Assembly: GCA_963837445.1 (NCBI GenBank) | Contig: CAWINK010000016.1 | Location: forward strand, 428,087-492,086 | Reading direction: 5' to 3' | DNA: 64,000 nt | From: JACVRW01 sp963837445 | GTDB lineage: Bacteria > Actinomycetota > Thermoleophilia > Solirubrobacterales > Thermoleophilaceae | Shown here: positions 47,111 through 56,352 of the stretch, in pieces | Layout: the number at the start of each line of letters is the position of its first letter | How positions within the stretch are numbered: the stretch's first letter is position 1 | The notes under the pieces: model-generated | The model's input: the letters and a program-made list of their open reading frames with translations, nothing else | What the model was told of the DNA's origin: nothing | Database searches by the model: none | Made by a program: the position numbers and the translations under genes

Positions 47111-48835
47111 ATGGCGGTGAGTTCAGAGCAGCGATCCGGGCGGCCGGCCGGGCTGGCGGCGGCCACGGTGGCCGAGGCCTTCCAGGTGACCGCGGAGGCC
47201 CATCCCGACCGCTGTGCTCTGCGCACGAAGGACGACGAGTTCTCGATCACCTGGCGCGAGTACGCCGACAAGGTGCGCGCGGTGGCTGCGGGGCTGGCGG
47301 GCCTGGGCCTCGAGCGGGGCGCCACCATGGCCCTGATGCTCACGAACCGGCCGGAGTTCCACTGGTTCGACGCCGCGGCCATGCACCTCGGGGCCACCCC
47401 GTTCTCGCTCTACAACACCTACACGGTGGAGCAGATCCAGTACCAGGTGGACCACGCGGAGGCGCGCATCGTGGTCACGGAGAAGGCATTCGAGGACCGT
47501 GTGCGCGGGCTGACCGGCGTGGAGCACGTGATCGTGGTCGACGACGAGAGCGCCGACCCCGTGGAGGCTCACACCCCTCAGAGCTTCGATTTCGACGCTG
47601 CATGGCGGAGCGTGGAACCAAGCGACCTGCTCACGCTCATCTACACATCGGGCACGACCGGTCCTCCGAAGGGCGTGCAGCTCACGCACGCGAACCTCGT
47701 TTCGGCGATCAACGGGTTCGACCAGATCATCGAGTTCCCCGACGAGGGCCGCGTGATCTCCTGGCTCCCGATGGCGCACATCGCGGAGCGGGCGTCGTCG
47801 CACTACCTGCCGATGTTCGTCGGCTTCTCCACCACCTGCTGCCCCGATCCGCGCCAGGTCGCCGCGTACCTGCCGGCGGTGCGTCCGAGCTGGTTCTTCG
47901 CGGTGCCGCGCATCTGGGAGAAGCTGAAGGCCGCGATCGAGGCGGGCATCGAGGCCGAGCAGGACGCCGAGCGCAAGCAGGCCACGCAGTGGGCGCTGGG
48001 CGTGGGCCTGCGCCACGCGCGCGGCGAGGACGTGGGGGAGGAGTACGAGAAGGCCGACGCGCTCGTGCTCTCGAAGATCCGCGAGCGCCTCGGGCTAGAC
48101 CAGGTGGAGTCCGTGAACGTGGGCGCGGCCCCGACTCCGCCCGAGGTCATCGAGTTCTTCCACGCGATCGGCATCCCGCTGGCCGAGCTGTGGGGCATGT
48201 CCGAGACCTGCGGCTACGGAACCTGCAACCCGCCCGACAAGATCAAGATCGGCACCGTGGGACCGCCGGGGCCCGATGCCGAGATCAAGCTCGCCGACGA
48301 CGGCGAGGTGCTGATCCGCGGGCCGTTCGTGATGACCGGCTACCGCAACGACCCGGAGAAGACGCGCGAGACGCTCGACGAGGACGGCTGGCTCCACACC
48401 GGCGACATAGGGGAGTTCGACGACGACGGCTACCTGACGCTCGTGGACCGCAAGAAGGAGCTGATCATCAGCGCCGGCGGCAAGAACATGTCGCCGGCGA
48501 ACATCGAGGCGAAGCTGAAGGCCTCGAGCCCCGTGATCGGGCAGGCGATCGCCATCGGTGACGGGAAGCCCTACAACGTGGCGCTGATCACGCTCGACCC
48601 CGACGTGGCGCCCGCCTTCGAGCAGCAGCAGGGCAGGGACGCCCTGCTCGCCGAGGTGGAGCGTGGAATCGAGGCCGCAAACGAGCAACTCGCGCGCGTG
48701 GAGCAGATCAAGAAGTTCAAGCTCCTCGACGAGGACTGGCAGCCGGGCGGCGACGAGCTGACGCCGACGATGAAGCTGAAGCGCAAGCCGATCCACGAGA
48801 AGTACGCGAGCGAGATCGAGGACCTCTACGCCTGA
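47111..48835 (+). CDS. Long-chain acyl-CoA synthetase (AMP-binding family)
   Basis: Activates fatty acids to acyl-CoA through acyl-AMP. The 574-residue protein has the P-loop-like motif LIYTSGTTGPPKGVQLTHAN, the linker-region SETCGYGTCNPP, and DGWLHTGDIGEFDDDGYLTL then VDRKKELIISAGGKNMSPAN with the adenylation-domain hinge. The C-terminal catalytic Lys lies in TPTMKLKRKPIHEKY. It resembles FadD15-type enzymes. It interrupts the otherwise conserved rseP-ispG neighbourhood and has its own promoter. Confidence 0.92.
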   Translation: MAVSSEQRSGRPAGLAAATVAEAFQVTAEAHPDRCALRTKDDEFSITWREYADKVRAVAAGLAGLGLERGATMALMLTNRPEFHWFDAAAMHLGATPFSLYNTYTVEQIQYQVDHAEARIVVTEKAFEDRVRGLTGVEHVIVVDDESADPVEAHTPQSFDFDAAWRSVEPSDLLTLIYTSGTTGPPKGVQLTHANLVSAINGFDQIIEFPDEGRVISWLPMAHIAERASSHYLPMFVGFSTTCCPDPRQVAAYLPAVRPSWFFAVPRIWEKLKAAIEAGIEAEQDAERKQATQWALGVGLRHARGEDVGEEYEKADALVLSKIRERLGLDQVESVNVGAAPTPPEVIEFFHAIGIPLAELWGMSETCGYGTCNPPDKIKIGTVGPPGPDAEIKLADDGEVLIRGPFVMTGYRNDPEKTRETLDEDGWLHTGDIGEFDDDGYLTLVDRKKELIISAGGKNMSPANIEAKLKASSPVIGQAIAIGDGKPYNVALITLDPDVAPAFEQQQGRDALLAEVERGIEAANEQLARVEQIKKFKLLDEDWQPGGDELTPTMKLKRKPIHEKYASEIEDLYA

Positions 48836-48897
48836 GCCTGCCAGCCATAGGCCGCCAGGCCCAGGTGCTTCCAGCGCGGTCCCGGACACCCCGTAGC

Positions 48898-48903
48898 TAG
48901 GGT
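48898..48903 (+). promoter_or_regulatory. -10 hexamer TAGGGT for ispG
   Basis: TAGGGT followed by 12 nt and the ATG at 48916. The spacing allows a leader of only about 5 nt. Confidence 0.35.
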
Positions 48904-48915
48904 TCAAGGCCACAG

Positions 48916-50211
48916 ATGGCCTCCAGGAAGCAGATCGACGTTGGTGGGGTGAAGATAGGCGGCGGGGCTCCGGTCGCGGTCCAGTCGATGACGAAGACGG
49001 AGACCGCTGACTTCGACGCGACGATGACGCAGATCCACGCCATCGCGGACGCGGGTGGGGATCTCGTGCGCTGTGCGGTGCCGCGCGACGAGGACGTCCG
49101 GGCGCTCGAGCGGATCGTCGTGGAGTCGCCGATCCCGGTGATCGCCGACATCCATTTCAACTACACCCTTGCCCTCAAGGCGATCGACGCCGGCGCGCAC
49201 TGCATCCGGATCAACCCGGGCAACATCGGCGGCCACGACAAGGTCGGCCAGGTGGTGGACAGCGCGCGTGCGGCCGGAGTGCCGATGCGGATCGGCGTGA
49301 ACTCCGGCTCGCTGCCGAAGCACCTGCACGAGCTCGAGCGCGAGAACCCGGTGGAGGCGCTCGTGAGCGCCGCCCTGGAGCACGTGGAGCTGATGGACCG
49401 GCTCGAGTTCGAGGACTTCAAGGTCTCGATCAAGTCGACCAACGTGCCCAACACGATCGCGTCGAACCGCCTGCTCTCCCAGAAGATCGACAACCCCCTC
49501 CATCTGGGGATCACCGAGGCCGGGACCAAGTGGTCGGGCTCGCTGAAGTCCGCGGTTGGGCTCGGCACGCTGCTGGCCGACGGCATCGGCGACACCATCC
49601 GCATCTCGCTCTCCACCTTCCATGCGGAGGAGGAGGTGAAGGTGGCCTGGGAGATCCTCAAGGCTCTGAAGCTGCGCGAGCGTGGCCCGGTGCTGATCGC
49701 CTGCCCCACCTGCGGGCGGCTCCAGTTCGACATGGACACGGTGGTGGCCGAGATCGAGGAGCGCCTGCGCCAGTACGACGACCCGATCGAGGTGGCCGTG
49801 CTCGGCTGCGCGGTGAACGGGATCGGCGAGGCCTCGCACGCGGACTTCGGGATCACCGGCGCCAAGAACGAGGGCCTCATCTTCGCGCACGGCAAGCCGC
49901 TGCGGAAGGTGCCTCAGGACGAGCTCGTGGACGCCCTGTTCGTGGAGATCGACAAGTCGATCGACAAGGGCTCGGTGCTGGTGGACGAGCGCGAGGCGGC
50001 CGAGGGCGCCGCGTGGCTCGAGCAGATCGAGGAGGAGAACGCGGGCGAGCTGACGCCGGAGCGGATCGCGGCGATGGAGGCCGCGGCCGCCACGGGGGAG
50101 ACGCTCACGGATGGCCAGTCGCTCCCCATGGCCGGCGCTCCGAAGGCGAAGCGGATACCGCTTGACGAGGACGCCTCGCCAACGGCGGGGCGCCGCTTCA
50201 CTCGCGCGTAG
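48916..50211 (+). CDS. ispG: 4-hydroxy-3-methylbut-2-en-1-yl diphosphate synthase
   Basis: Iron-sulfur enzyme of the MEP pathway that turns MEcPP into HMBPP. The 431-residue protein has VAVQSMTKTETAD at the start. The [4Fe-4S] ligands are C263 and C266 (ACPTCGR) and C298 (LGCAVNGIGEAS), with Glu305 as the fourth ligand. INPGNIGG and NSGSLPKHL are further signatures. About 60 residues after the family core are Glu/Ala-rich. Convergent with a small zinc protein gene 6 bp beyond its stop. Confidence 0.95.
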   Translation: MASRKQIDVGGVKIGGGAPVAVQSMTKTETADFDATMTQIHAIADAGGDLVRCAVPRDEDVRALERIVVESPIPVIADIHFNYTLALKAIDAGAHCIRINPGNIGGHDKVGQVVDSARAAGVPMRIGVNSGSLPKHLHELERENPVEALVSAALEHVELMDRLEFEDFKVSIKSTNVPNTIASNRLLSQKIDNPLHLGITEAGTKWSGSLKSAVGLGTLLADGIGDTIRISLSTFHAEEEVKVAWEILKALKLRERGPVLIACPTCGRLQFDMDTVVAEIEERLRQYDDPIEVAVLGCAVNGIGEASHADFGITGAKNEGLIFAHGKPLRKVPQDELVDALFVEIDKSIDKGSVLVDEREAAEGAAWLEQIEEENAGELTPERIAAMEAAAATGETLTDGQSLPMAGAPKAKRIPLDEDASPTAGRRFTRA

Positions 50212-50217
50212 CCTGAG

Positions 50218-50382
50218 CTAGACGCGACCAGCCGGCTTGCGGTCGGCCGTACGGGCCACCGGGAAGCACAGGCTGCGATGCACGGCCGTTGTGCGGGGGC
50301 CTTCGATCCGGACGAGGTACTGCTCGCTCTCGCCGATCGGCCTCCGGCAGACCTTGCACACTGGGTGGGGGTTCGGACTCAT
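50218..50382 (-). CDS. Small CxxC zinc-binding protein
   Basis: A 54-residue protein starting MSPNPHPVCKVCRRPIGESE. CKVC near the N-terminus and HRSLC near residue 38 form a plausible four-ligand zinc site. I do not recognise the family. An in-frame ATG at 50409 would add nine residues. It lies between ispG and the GGDEF protein gene; on the minus strand it is 31 bp downstream of the latter, so it may be co-transcribed with it. Confidence 0.55.
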   Translation of the reverse strand: MSPNPHPVCKVCRRPIGESEQYLVRIEGPRTTAVHRSLCFPVARTADRKPAGRV

Positions 50383-50413
50383 AGGTTCAACATCGGCATT
50401 GCACGGCAAAACG

Positions 50414-52423
50414 TCAGTACTTCATGTTGGGTAGTTCGTCAGGTTCACGCCGTTCCCTGGCGATTACCCTGCAAAAGGCTTCCACGACCATCGGATCGAA
50501 CTGCGTCCCAGAGCAGCGATGCAGCTCCTGGGCGGCCTCCTCCTCGCCGATCGGCTGCCGGTAGGGGCGCTCGGTCGTCATGGCGTCGAAGGCGTCGCAA
50601 ACGGCCACCACCCGCGCTCCGAGCGGGATCTCGTCCCCTCCGAGGCCATCCGGGTAGCCGGTGCCGTCCCAGCGCTCGTGACTGGAGCGCACAAGCCGCG
50701 CGACCGGGCGCAGCGCCGGCGCCTCGAGCAGGATGCGCTCGCCGATCAGCGGATGGCGGCGCATGAAGCTCCATTCGACCGGGTCGAGCGGACCCGCCTT
50801 ATCCAGGATGGCGTCGGGCACGGCGATCTTGCCGACGTCGTGGAGCTCCGCGGCCCGCGCCACCTCGTCGAGTCCCTCTGGGCCCATGTCCAGTTCGCGC
50901 CCGACCGCCAGCGCCAGCTCCCCGATGTCGCGGAGCCGGAGGTGAAGGTCGGGGCGCCGCTCGGACAGAGTCCGCAGCAGAACGTCACGGGACTGGCGGC
51001 CGGCCGACATCCGGCGCTCGCCCTTGCGGGCATACATGCGCCTGTCGGCCATCTGCAGCGCCAGCGTGGGCGTGTTGGCCTCCTCCGGGAGCATCACCGA
51101 CCCGAAGGAGCTGCCCACCTCGAAGCCCTCGCCGCGCTCGGTGAGCGCGCGGGAGCAGGCCGTAACCAGCGGGTCGATGCCCTCACGCCCGGGCAGCACC
51201 AGGGCGCAGAACTCGTCGCCGCCCAGCCGGTAGGCGTGCCCGCTCGGGCCCACCGCGTCGGCGAGGTGCGCGGCCAGCCTGACGAGCAGCCCGTCGCCTG
51301 CGGGATGGCCGAACGCGTCGTTGTACTCCTTGAAGCCGTCGAGGTCGAACAGGAGCAGCGCGCGAGGCGCGGCCGGCGTGGAGAGCTCGATCTGGAGATC
51401 GAGGTCTGCCAGCAGGCTCCGCCGGTTCTTCAGCCCGGTCAGCGAGTCCGTGCGTGCCTCGGTGTGGGTCCGTTCAAGGACCCGCTGGTTCTCGAGGAGG
51501 GCGAGCGTCATGCGCGCCAGGGCCAGCAGGAGTGCCCACGCGGCGAGGCTCACGGCGGCGATGTTGCTGGGCTCGAAGTGGTCGTACACGAGCAGCTGGA
51601 CGGCCACGATCCCGCAGCCCACGGGCACGGCCATGATCACCCAGTCGTGGGAGGCGAGGTTCCTCCTCGGCCGCTGCCAGGCCGCCATCGCCACCAGGAA
51701 CACCGACACGGGCCAGAGGCTGTCGAGCAGCGTGCCCTCCACGTATGTGTTGTTGGCGGTCTGGGGCAGGTAGGCGCCGTCCGCGACCGCGCTCAGCGCA
51801 AGCCCGCCTCCCAGGAGCAGCCAGACCGGGTCGAGCCGCCAGCCATTCAGGGCGAAGACGCCGACCACCAGCCCGAGCAGGAGCAGGTCGCCGACGGGAT
51901 AGGCGAGGTTGACCGCCAGCTCGGTGCCGGTGCCGCTGGTGGCGTCGAGGATCGGCTGGAACGCCAGAGCCGCGATCAGCGCAGCCACGGTGAGGCCCGC
52001 GATCGCACCGTCGAGCCACAGGCTGCTGCGGAACGAGGCGACGCGGGAGCGCGCCAGGAGGACCAGCGACACGTAGCTGGCCGGATAGAAGGCCAGGTAG
52101 AGCAGATCGGACACCGACGGGTACGGCGGGTCCGGGTCGCCCGCGAGGAACAGCGTCCACGTGATGTCGCCACCCGCCCAGGCCAAGAGGCCGAAGCCCA
52201 TGACGAGCCAGGCCACGCGCTCCTCCCGCACCGCGATCCCGCGCAGCAGGCACATGGCTCCGGCGGCCACGCTCACACCGCAGTACACCCAGTCCTGAAA
52301 GAAGTCCTCGAGCCCCGCCCCGCCCATCCCGAGGCCGATGTGAGCCGCGTATGCGAGCGCGCCAAGGCCCGTGAGCGCGCCAAGCGCCCACGACCCTGCT
52401 CTGAGAGTGGGTGACGCGTGCAT
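50414..52423 (-). CDS. Membrane GGDEF / HD-GYP c-di-GMP turnover protein
   Basis: A 669-residue protein. The first 300 residues or so carry about nine hydrophobic spans, a probable membrane sensor. The GGDEF domain has DLDGFKEYNDAFGHPAGDGLL and YRLGGDEFCAL, intact for diguanylate cyclase activity; no RxxD inhibitory site is seen before GGDEF. The HD-GYP domain has LHDVGKIAVPDAIL, RRHPLIGERIL and SSHERWDGTGYPDGLGGDEI. The usual HHE reads SHE. Thus it may make, break or sense c-di-GMP. The ATG at 52423 has AGGA 7 nt upstream. Divergent from proS. Confidence 0.88.
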   Translation of the reverse strand: MHASPTLRAGSWALGALTGLGALAYAAHIGLGMGGAGLEDFFQDWVYCGVSVAAGAMCLLRGIAVREERVAWLVMGFGLLAWAGGDITWTLFLAGDPDPPYPSVSDLLYLAFYPASYVSLVLLARSRVASFRSSLWLDGAIAGLTVAALIAALAFQPILDATSGTGTELAVNLAYPVGDLLLLGLVVGVFALNGWRLDPVWLLLGGGLALSAVADGAYLPQTANNTYVEGTLLDSLWPVSVFLVAMAAWQRPRRNLASHDWVIMAVPVGCGIVAVQLLVYDHFEPSNIAAVSLAAWALLLALARMTLALLENQRVLERTHTEARTDSLTGLKNRRSLLADLDLQIELSTPAAPRALLLFDLDGFKEYNDAFGHPAGDGLLVRLAAHLADAVGPSGHAYRLGGDEFCALVLPGREGIDPLVTACSRALTERGEGFEVGSSFGSVMLPEEANTPTLALQMADRRMYARKGERRMSAGRQSRDVLLRTLSERRPDLHLRLRDIGELALAVGRELDMGPEGLDEVARAAELHDVGKIAVPDAILDKAGPLDPVEWSFMRRHPLIGERILLEAPALRPVARLVRSSHERWDGTGYPDGLGGDEIPLGARVVAVCDAFDAMTTERPYRQPIGEEEAAQELHRCSGTQFDPMVVEAFCRVIARERREPDELPNMKY

Positions 52424-52489
52424 TGATGGTCCTCGGTACTTCCGCTCTAAATCGGCTTTCCAAGGGCGGAACATAAGAGCCAACCTGAC

Positions 52490-52495
52490 TAGACT
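52490..52495 (+). promoter_or_regulatory. -10 hexamer TAGACT for proS
   Basis: TAGACT followed by 8 nt and the GTG at 52504. No Shine-Dalgarno is present. Confidence 0.5.
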
Positions 52496-52503
52496 CGCCC
52501 GCC

Positions 52504-54203
52504 GTGACCCGGCTTTCCCGCTACTTCCTGCCGACCACAAGAGAGGCCCCTGCCGACGCCGAGGCGATCTCACACAAGCTGGTGGTCCGGGCAGGGCTCG
52601 CGCGCCAGGTGGGCACGGGCCTCTGGAGCTTCTTGCCGGCGGGTTGGCGGGCGCACCGGAGGGTCGAGCAGATCGTGCGCGAGGAGCTCGACGCGATCGG
52701 GGCGGGGGAGATGCTGATGCCGGTGCTCCAGCCGGCGGAGCTGTGGAGGACGACGGGTCGCTACGACATCGACGAGGTCTTCAAGCTGAAGGACCGTCGC
52801 GGCGCCGACATGGTCCTCGCGATGACCCACGAGGAGGTCATCACCACGCACATCGCGCGCGAGGTGCGCTCCTACCGCGACCTGCCGAAGCTGCTCTACC
52901 ACTTCCAGACGAAGGAGCGTGACGAGCCGCGCCCGCGCGCCGGCCTGCTGCGCACGCGCGAGTTCATCATGAAGGACTCGTACTCCTTCGACCGCGATCC
53001 GGACGGGCTCGACGCGTCGTACGAGCTGCACATCGAGGCCTACGACCGCATCTTCGACCGCAGCGGGCTCGAGTGGTACCGGGTGGAGGGCGACGTGGGG
53101 ATGATGGGCGGCCATCGGCGCGCACGAGTACATGGCGCCCTGCGCGGCCGGCGAGAACGACGTGGCGCTCTCCGACTCGGGCTACGCGGCGAACGTGGAG
53201 ATCGCGAGCGCGACTGCCGCAGCCGGTGGAAGGGCTCCCCGAGCCCGCGCCGGAGCCGCGCGAGGTGGAGACACCCGCCGCAGCCACCGTCGACGCGGTC
53301 TGCGAGGCGCTGGGCGTGCCGCCAGGGGCGATCATCAAGGCGTTCCCGGTGTTCGTCGAGGAGCGCGGGCCGCTGCTCGTCGTGATCCGGGGGGATCACC
53401 GGCTCAACGAGATCAAGCTCCAGAACGCGCTCGGAGCGCCGTTCCGGCCCGCCGAGGGCGACGAGGTGCGCAGCGCGTTCGGCGCCGAGCCCGGCTACAT
53501 CGGACCGGTCGGCAGCCCGGTGGACGTGCTCGCGGACGAGGCGCTCAGGGGGCTCAGCGGCCTGGTGGCGGGCGCCAACAAGCCGGACGCGCACGTGACC
53601 GGCGTGGAGCCGGGACGCGACTTCGAGCCCACCTGGGTCGACATCCGGCGAGTCGAGGAGGGCGACCTCTGCCCCGCCGGGAGGCCGATCCGCATCGAGC
53701 CCGCCATCGAGGTGGGGAACATCTTCAAGCTCGGGACCCGCTACTCGGACCCGCTCGGGGCGCGCTACCTCGACGAGCAGGGCAAGGAGCAGCTCATCTG
53801 GATGGGCTCGTACGGCATCGGGCCGGCGCGCATCGTGGCGGCCGCGATCGAGCAGTTCGCCGACGACAACGGCATCTCATGGCCGCGCGCGGTGGCTCCC
53901 TTCGACGTGGAGCTGGTGACGCTCGGGAAGCCGGGCGAGGAGGCCCGCACGGTCTCCGACCGCCTCTACGACGAGCTGCGCGAGCTCGGCCTCGACGTGC
54001 TGTACGACGACCGCGACGCCAACCCCGGCGAGAAGTTCACCGACGCCGAGCTGCTCGGCTGCCCCCTGCGGGTCACCATCGGCAAGAAGAGCGTCGAGGC
54101 CGGGGAGATCGAGGTTCAGGTGCGCCGCGGGCAGGAGAAGGGCTCGCTGCCGCTCGAGGGCGCCGCCGAGGCGGCGGCGGAGCTGTGGCGGACCCTCCCC
54201 TGA
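52504..54203 (+). CDS. proS: Prolyl-tRNA synthetase, two +1 frameshifts
   Basis: Charges tRNA-Pro; class II, bacterial type with an editing insertion. About 565 residues after correction. Motif 1 area is GLWSFLPAGWRAHRRVEQIV, motif 2 YHFQTKERDEPRPRAGLLRT. The reading leaves frame after GDVGMMGG (shift at 53112-53113) and continues IGAHEYMAPCAAGENDVALS. It shifts again at about 53215-53224 before PVEGLPEPAPEPREVETP. The editing domain and motif 3 (WMGSYGIGPARIVAAAIEQ) follow, then the anticodon domain. An essential gene, so the shifts are probably sequence errors. Confidence 0.93.
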
Positions 54204-54833
54204 GGCGGGAGCGCGAGCCGCTCACGTTCCGGCGGCTTTCCGGTCTGGACCGCTCCGGCGGGCCGCCGCCGGAGACGCGCCGGGGCGAGCCGCTCAGGCC
54301 CTGGACGATCCCGAACGCGATCGGCTTCGCTCGGCTGGCGCTCGTGCCGGTCTTTCTCGTGGTGGGGCTGAGCTCGGGCGACGGGCGCTCCGGGCTCGCC
54401 TTCGTGCTGTTCGCCATCGTCGCGTGGAGCGACTACTTCGACGGCATGGCGGCACGGATCACCGGCCAGTACAGCCGGCTCGGCGCCCTGCTCGACCCGC
54501 TGACCGACCGTTTGCTCGTGGTGGCCGGGGTGATCGTGGCCTGGAACTACGAGACGCTGCCGCGCTGGGCGCTCGCTGTGCTGGCCGCCCGCGAGGCGCT
54601 CATGCTGGTGCTCACACAGCCTCGCCCTGAGCCGCGGGCTGGACCTCAACGTGACGATGCTGGGGCGCTGGGCGGTCTGGCCGGTGATGAGCGCGCTCGC
54701 GCTCGCGCTCGTGATCGAGACCGACATCCTGAACGTCGTGCTGTACGTCGGAGTTGCGATGACCCTTGCGGCCACGGTCCGCTACCTGCAAGATGGGGTG
54801 CGGGCAATGCGCGAAGCCTCAACCTCAGGTTGA
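54185..54833 (+). CDS. CDP-alcohol phosphatidyltransferase (PgsA-like), one +1 frameshift
   Basis: Transfers a phosphatidyl group from CDP-diacylglycerol to an alcohol such as glycerol 3-phosphate. The family signature D-x2-DG-x2-AR-x8-G-x3-D-x3-D is SDYFDGMAARITGQYSRLGA followed by LLDPLTDR. About 215 residues with four or five spans. The frame changes at 54620-54621: MLVLTQ is followed in the next frame by LALSRGLDLNVTMLGRWAVW. The GTG at 54185 overlaps the end of proS; a CTG at 54200 forming CTGA with the proS stop is an alternative. The exact alcohol is uncertain. Confidence 0.87.
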
Positions 54834-54874
54834 GCAACGCTATATTGCGCCGAAGACCTCTCGAAAGGACCGCA

Positions 54875-55135
54875 TTGGACACGTTCCCTGACCTTGGCGC
54901 TCTCTCCGACACGGAGCTGAAGGACCTGATCCAGCAGCTCACGGAGGAGGAGCAGGAGGTTTCATACAAGCGCCGCATCCTCCACGGCAAGATCGACATC
55001 CTGCGTGCCGAGCTCGTGAACCGGCTGCGCAAGAAGCACGAGGAGGGCGAGTCCGTGATCAGCGGGGCCGACGTGCAGCAGCTGACCGACATCCTCGCGG
55101 GCAAGGGCATCCCGGCGGACGCGGACATCGAGTAG
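54875..55135 (+). CDS. RsiG-like small protein, candidate c-di-GMP-binding anti-sigma factor
   Basis: An 86-residue, largely helical protein. Residues 26-41 fit E-x3-S-x2-R-x3-H-x3-D (E26, S30, R33, H37, D41). This is the RsiG signature E-x3-S-x2-R-x3-Q-x3-D with His for Gln. In Streptomyces RsiG has two such helices and holds the sigma factor WhiG when bound to c-di-GMP; single-motif homologues are known in deep actinobacteria as dimers. TTG start is supported by AAAGGA about 6 nt upstream. It lies 2 bp before the FHA gene. The function is inferred from motif alone. Confidence 0.65.
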   Translation: MDTFPDLGALSDTELKDLIQQLTEEEQEVSYKRRILHGKIDILRAELVNRLRKKHEEGESVISGADVQQLTDILAGKGIPADADIE

Positions 55136-55137
55136 CC

Positions 55138-55605
55138 ATGCACTGCCCGGAGTGCGGCTTCGCCAACGCCGAGGGCGCGAACTACTGCCAGAAGTGCGGC
55201 GCCTTCCTCGGAGACCAGGCCGAGGGCAAGAAGGGGGACACCACCGAGGTCTACCAGGTGGACGAGACCGGAGAGCTTCGTCCGGTGGACCTCGACGACG
55301 TGACCCACGAGGGCGCGACGCTCGTGATCCGCTCGGGCGGCGGCCGCTCCGGCGAGGCGTTCGTGCTGGCGGGCGAGCGCATGACGATCGGGCGCAGCCC
55401 GGACGCGGAGGTATTCCTGGACGACGTGACCGTGTCGCGCAACCACGCGCTGCTCGTGCAGCGCCGTGACGGGCTCTACATCGACGACCTCGGCTCGCTG
55501 AACGGCACGTACGTGAACCGGCGCCGGATCGAGTCGCACCGGCTGCAGAACGGCGACGAGCTCCAGGTGGGCAAGTACAAGCTGACGTACCTGGAGGAGC
55601 GGTGA
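55138..55605 (+). CDS. Zinc-ribbon FHA-domain protein (GarA/OdhI-like)
   Basis: A 155-residue protein. HCPECGFANAEGANYCQKCG is an N-terminal zinc ribbon. DTTEVYQV at about residues 34-41 resembles the TT phospho-site that controls GarA/OdhI. The FHA domain has MTIGRSPDAEVFLDDVTVSR and NHALLV, then LGSLNGTYVN, with the Gly-Arg, Ser-Arg-x-His and Asn needed to bind phosphothreonine. GarA and OdhI inhibit 2-oxoglutarate enzymes under kinase control. The zinc ribbon is not part of the mycobacterial protein. The stop overlaps the MerR gene (GTGA). Confidence 0.88.
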   Translation: MHCPECGFANAEGANYCQKCGAFLGDQAEGKKGDTTEVYQVDETGELRPVDLDDVTHEGATLVIRSGGGRSGEAFVLAGERMTIGRSPDAEVFLDDVTVSRNHALLVQRRDGLYIDDLGSLNGTYVNRRRIESHRLQNGDELQVGKYKLTYLEER

Positions 55606-56339
55606 GCACCGAGGTCACGCAGGGGGCGCCCCCGCGCAAGGAGAAGGCGCTCACGATCGGGGCGGTCTCCAAGCAGCTCGAGCGCGAGTTCCCGGACATC
55701 TCGATCTCGAAGATCCGCTATCTCGAGGACCAGAAGCTGCTCGCGCCGCGGCGCACGCCGGGCGGATACCGGCTCTACGCGGCCGCCGACGTGGATCGGC
55801 TGCGCACGATCCTGCGCCTCCAGCGCGACGAGTTCCTGCCGCTGCGCGTGATCCGCCAGGAGCTGGCGGCGGGGCGCTCGGACACCGAGATGGCCAAGCC
55901 GGACGCTGCCGCCGAGCCACGCGGCGCCGTCCGCAGGACGAGCTTCGCGCTGCGCGGCCCCGGCTCGCTGTACCGGCTGGCGGAGGTGCTCGAGGAGACC
56001 GGGGCGGACCAGTCGCTCGTCAAGGAGCTCGAGGACTTCGGCGTGATCAAGGGCGAGCGCCACGAGGGCGAGACGCTCTACGACGACACGGAGCGGGAGA
56101 TCATCCGCGCCGTCGGGGAGCTGAAGCGCTTCGGAGTCGGCGGCCGCAACCTGCGCGTGTTCCGAACCTCGGCTGACCGCGAGGCAGCGCTGCTCGAGCA
56201 GATCCTGGCGCCGGCGCTCCGCTCCCGTAACCCGGAGCGGCGCAAGGAGGCCGTCGAGGCGCTCGAGAACCTGGCGGCGATCGCCTCGCACCTCAAGCAC
56301 CTGCTGCTGATCCGGGACCTCCGCAAGCTCGCCCGCTGA
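55602..56339 (+). CDS. MerR-family regulator (FtsR-like)
   Basis: A 245-residue regulator with an N-terminal winged HTH: TIGAVSKQLEREFPDISISK, IRYLEDQKLLAPRRTPGGYR and LYAAADVDRLRTILRLQRDE. The longer-than-usual C-terminal half (from about residue 125) is a helical domain without Cys ligands, so no metal sensing is likely. The pairing with an upstream FHA gene matches garA-Rv1828 in mycobacteria and odhI-ftsR in corynebacteria, where FtsR activates ftsZ. A role in division is therefore likely but inferred from context. GTG start overlaps the FHA gene. Confidence 0.85.
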   Translation: MSTEVTQGAPPRKEKALTIGAVSKQLEREFPDISISKIRYLEDQKLLAPRRTPGGYRLYAAADVDRLRTILRLQRDEFLPLRVIRQELAAGRSDTEMAKPDAAAEPRGAVRRTSFALRGPGSLYRLAEVLEETGADQSLVKELEDFGVIKGERHEGETLYDDTEREIIRAVGELKRFGVGGRNLRVFRTSADREAALLEQILAPALRSRNPERRKEAVEALENLAAIASHLKHLLLIRDLRKLAR

Positions 56340-56352
56340 GCGGCGGCCCACG

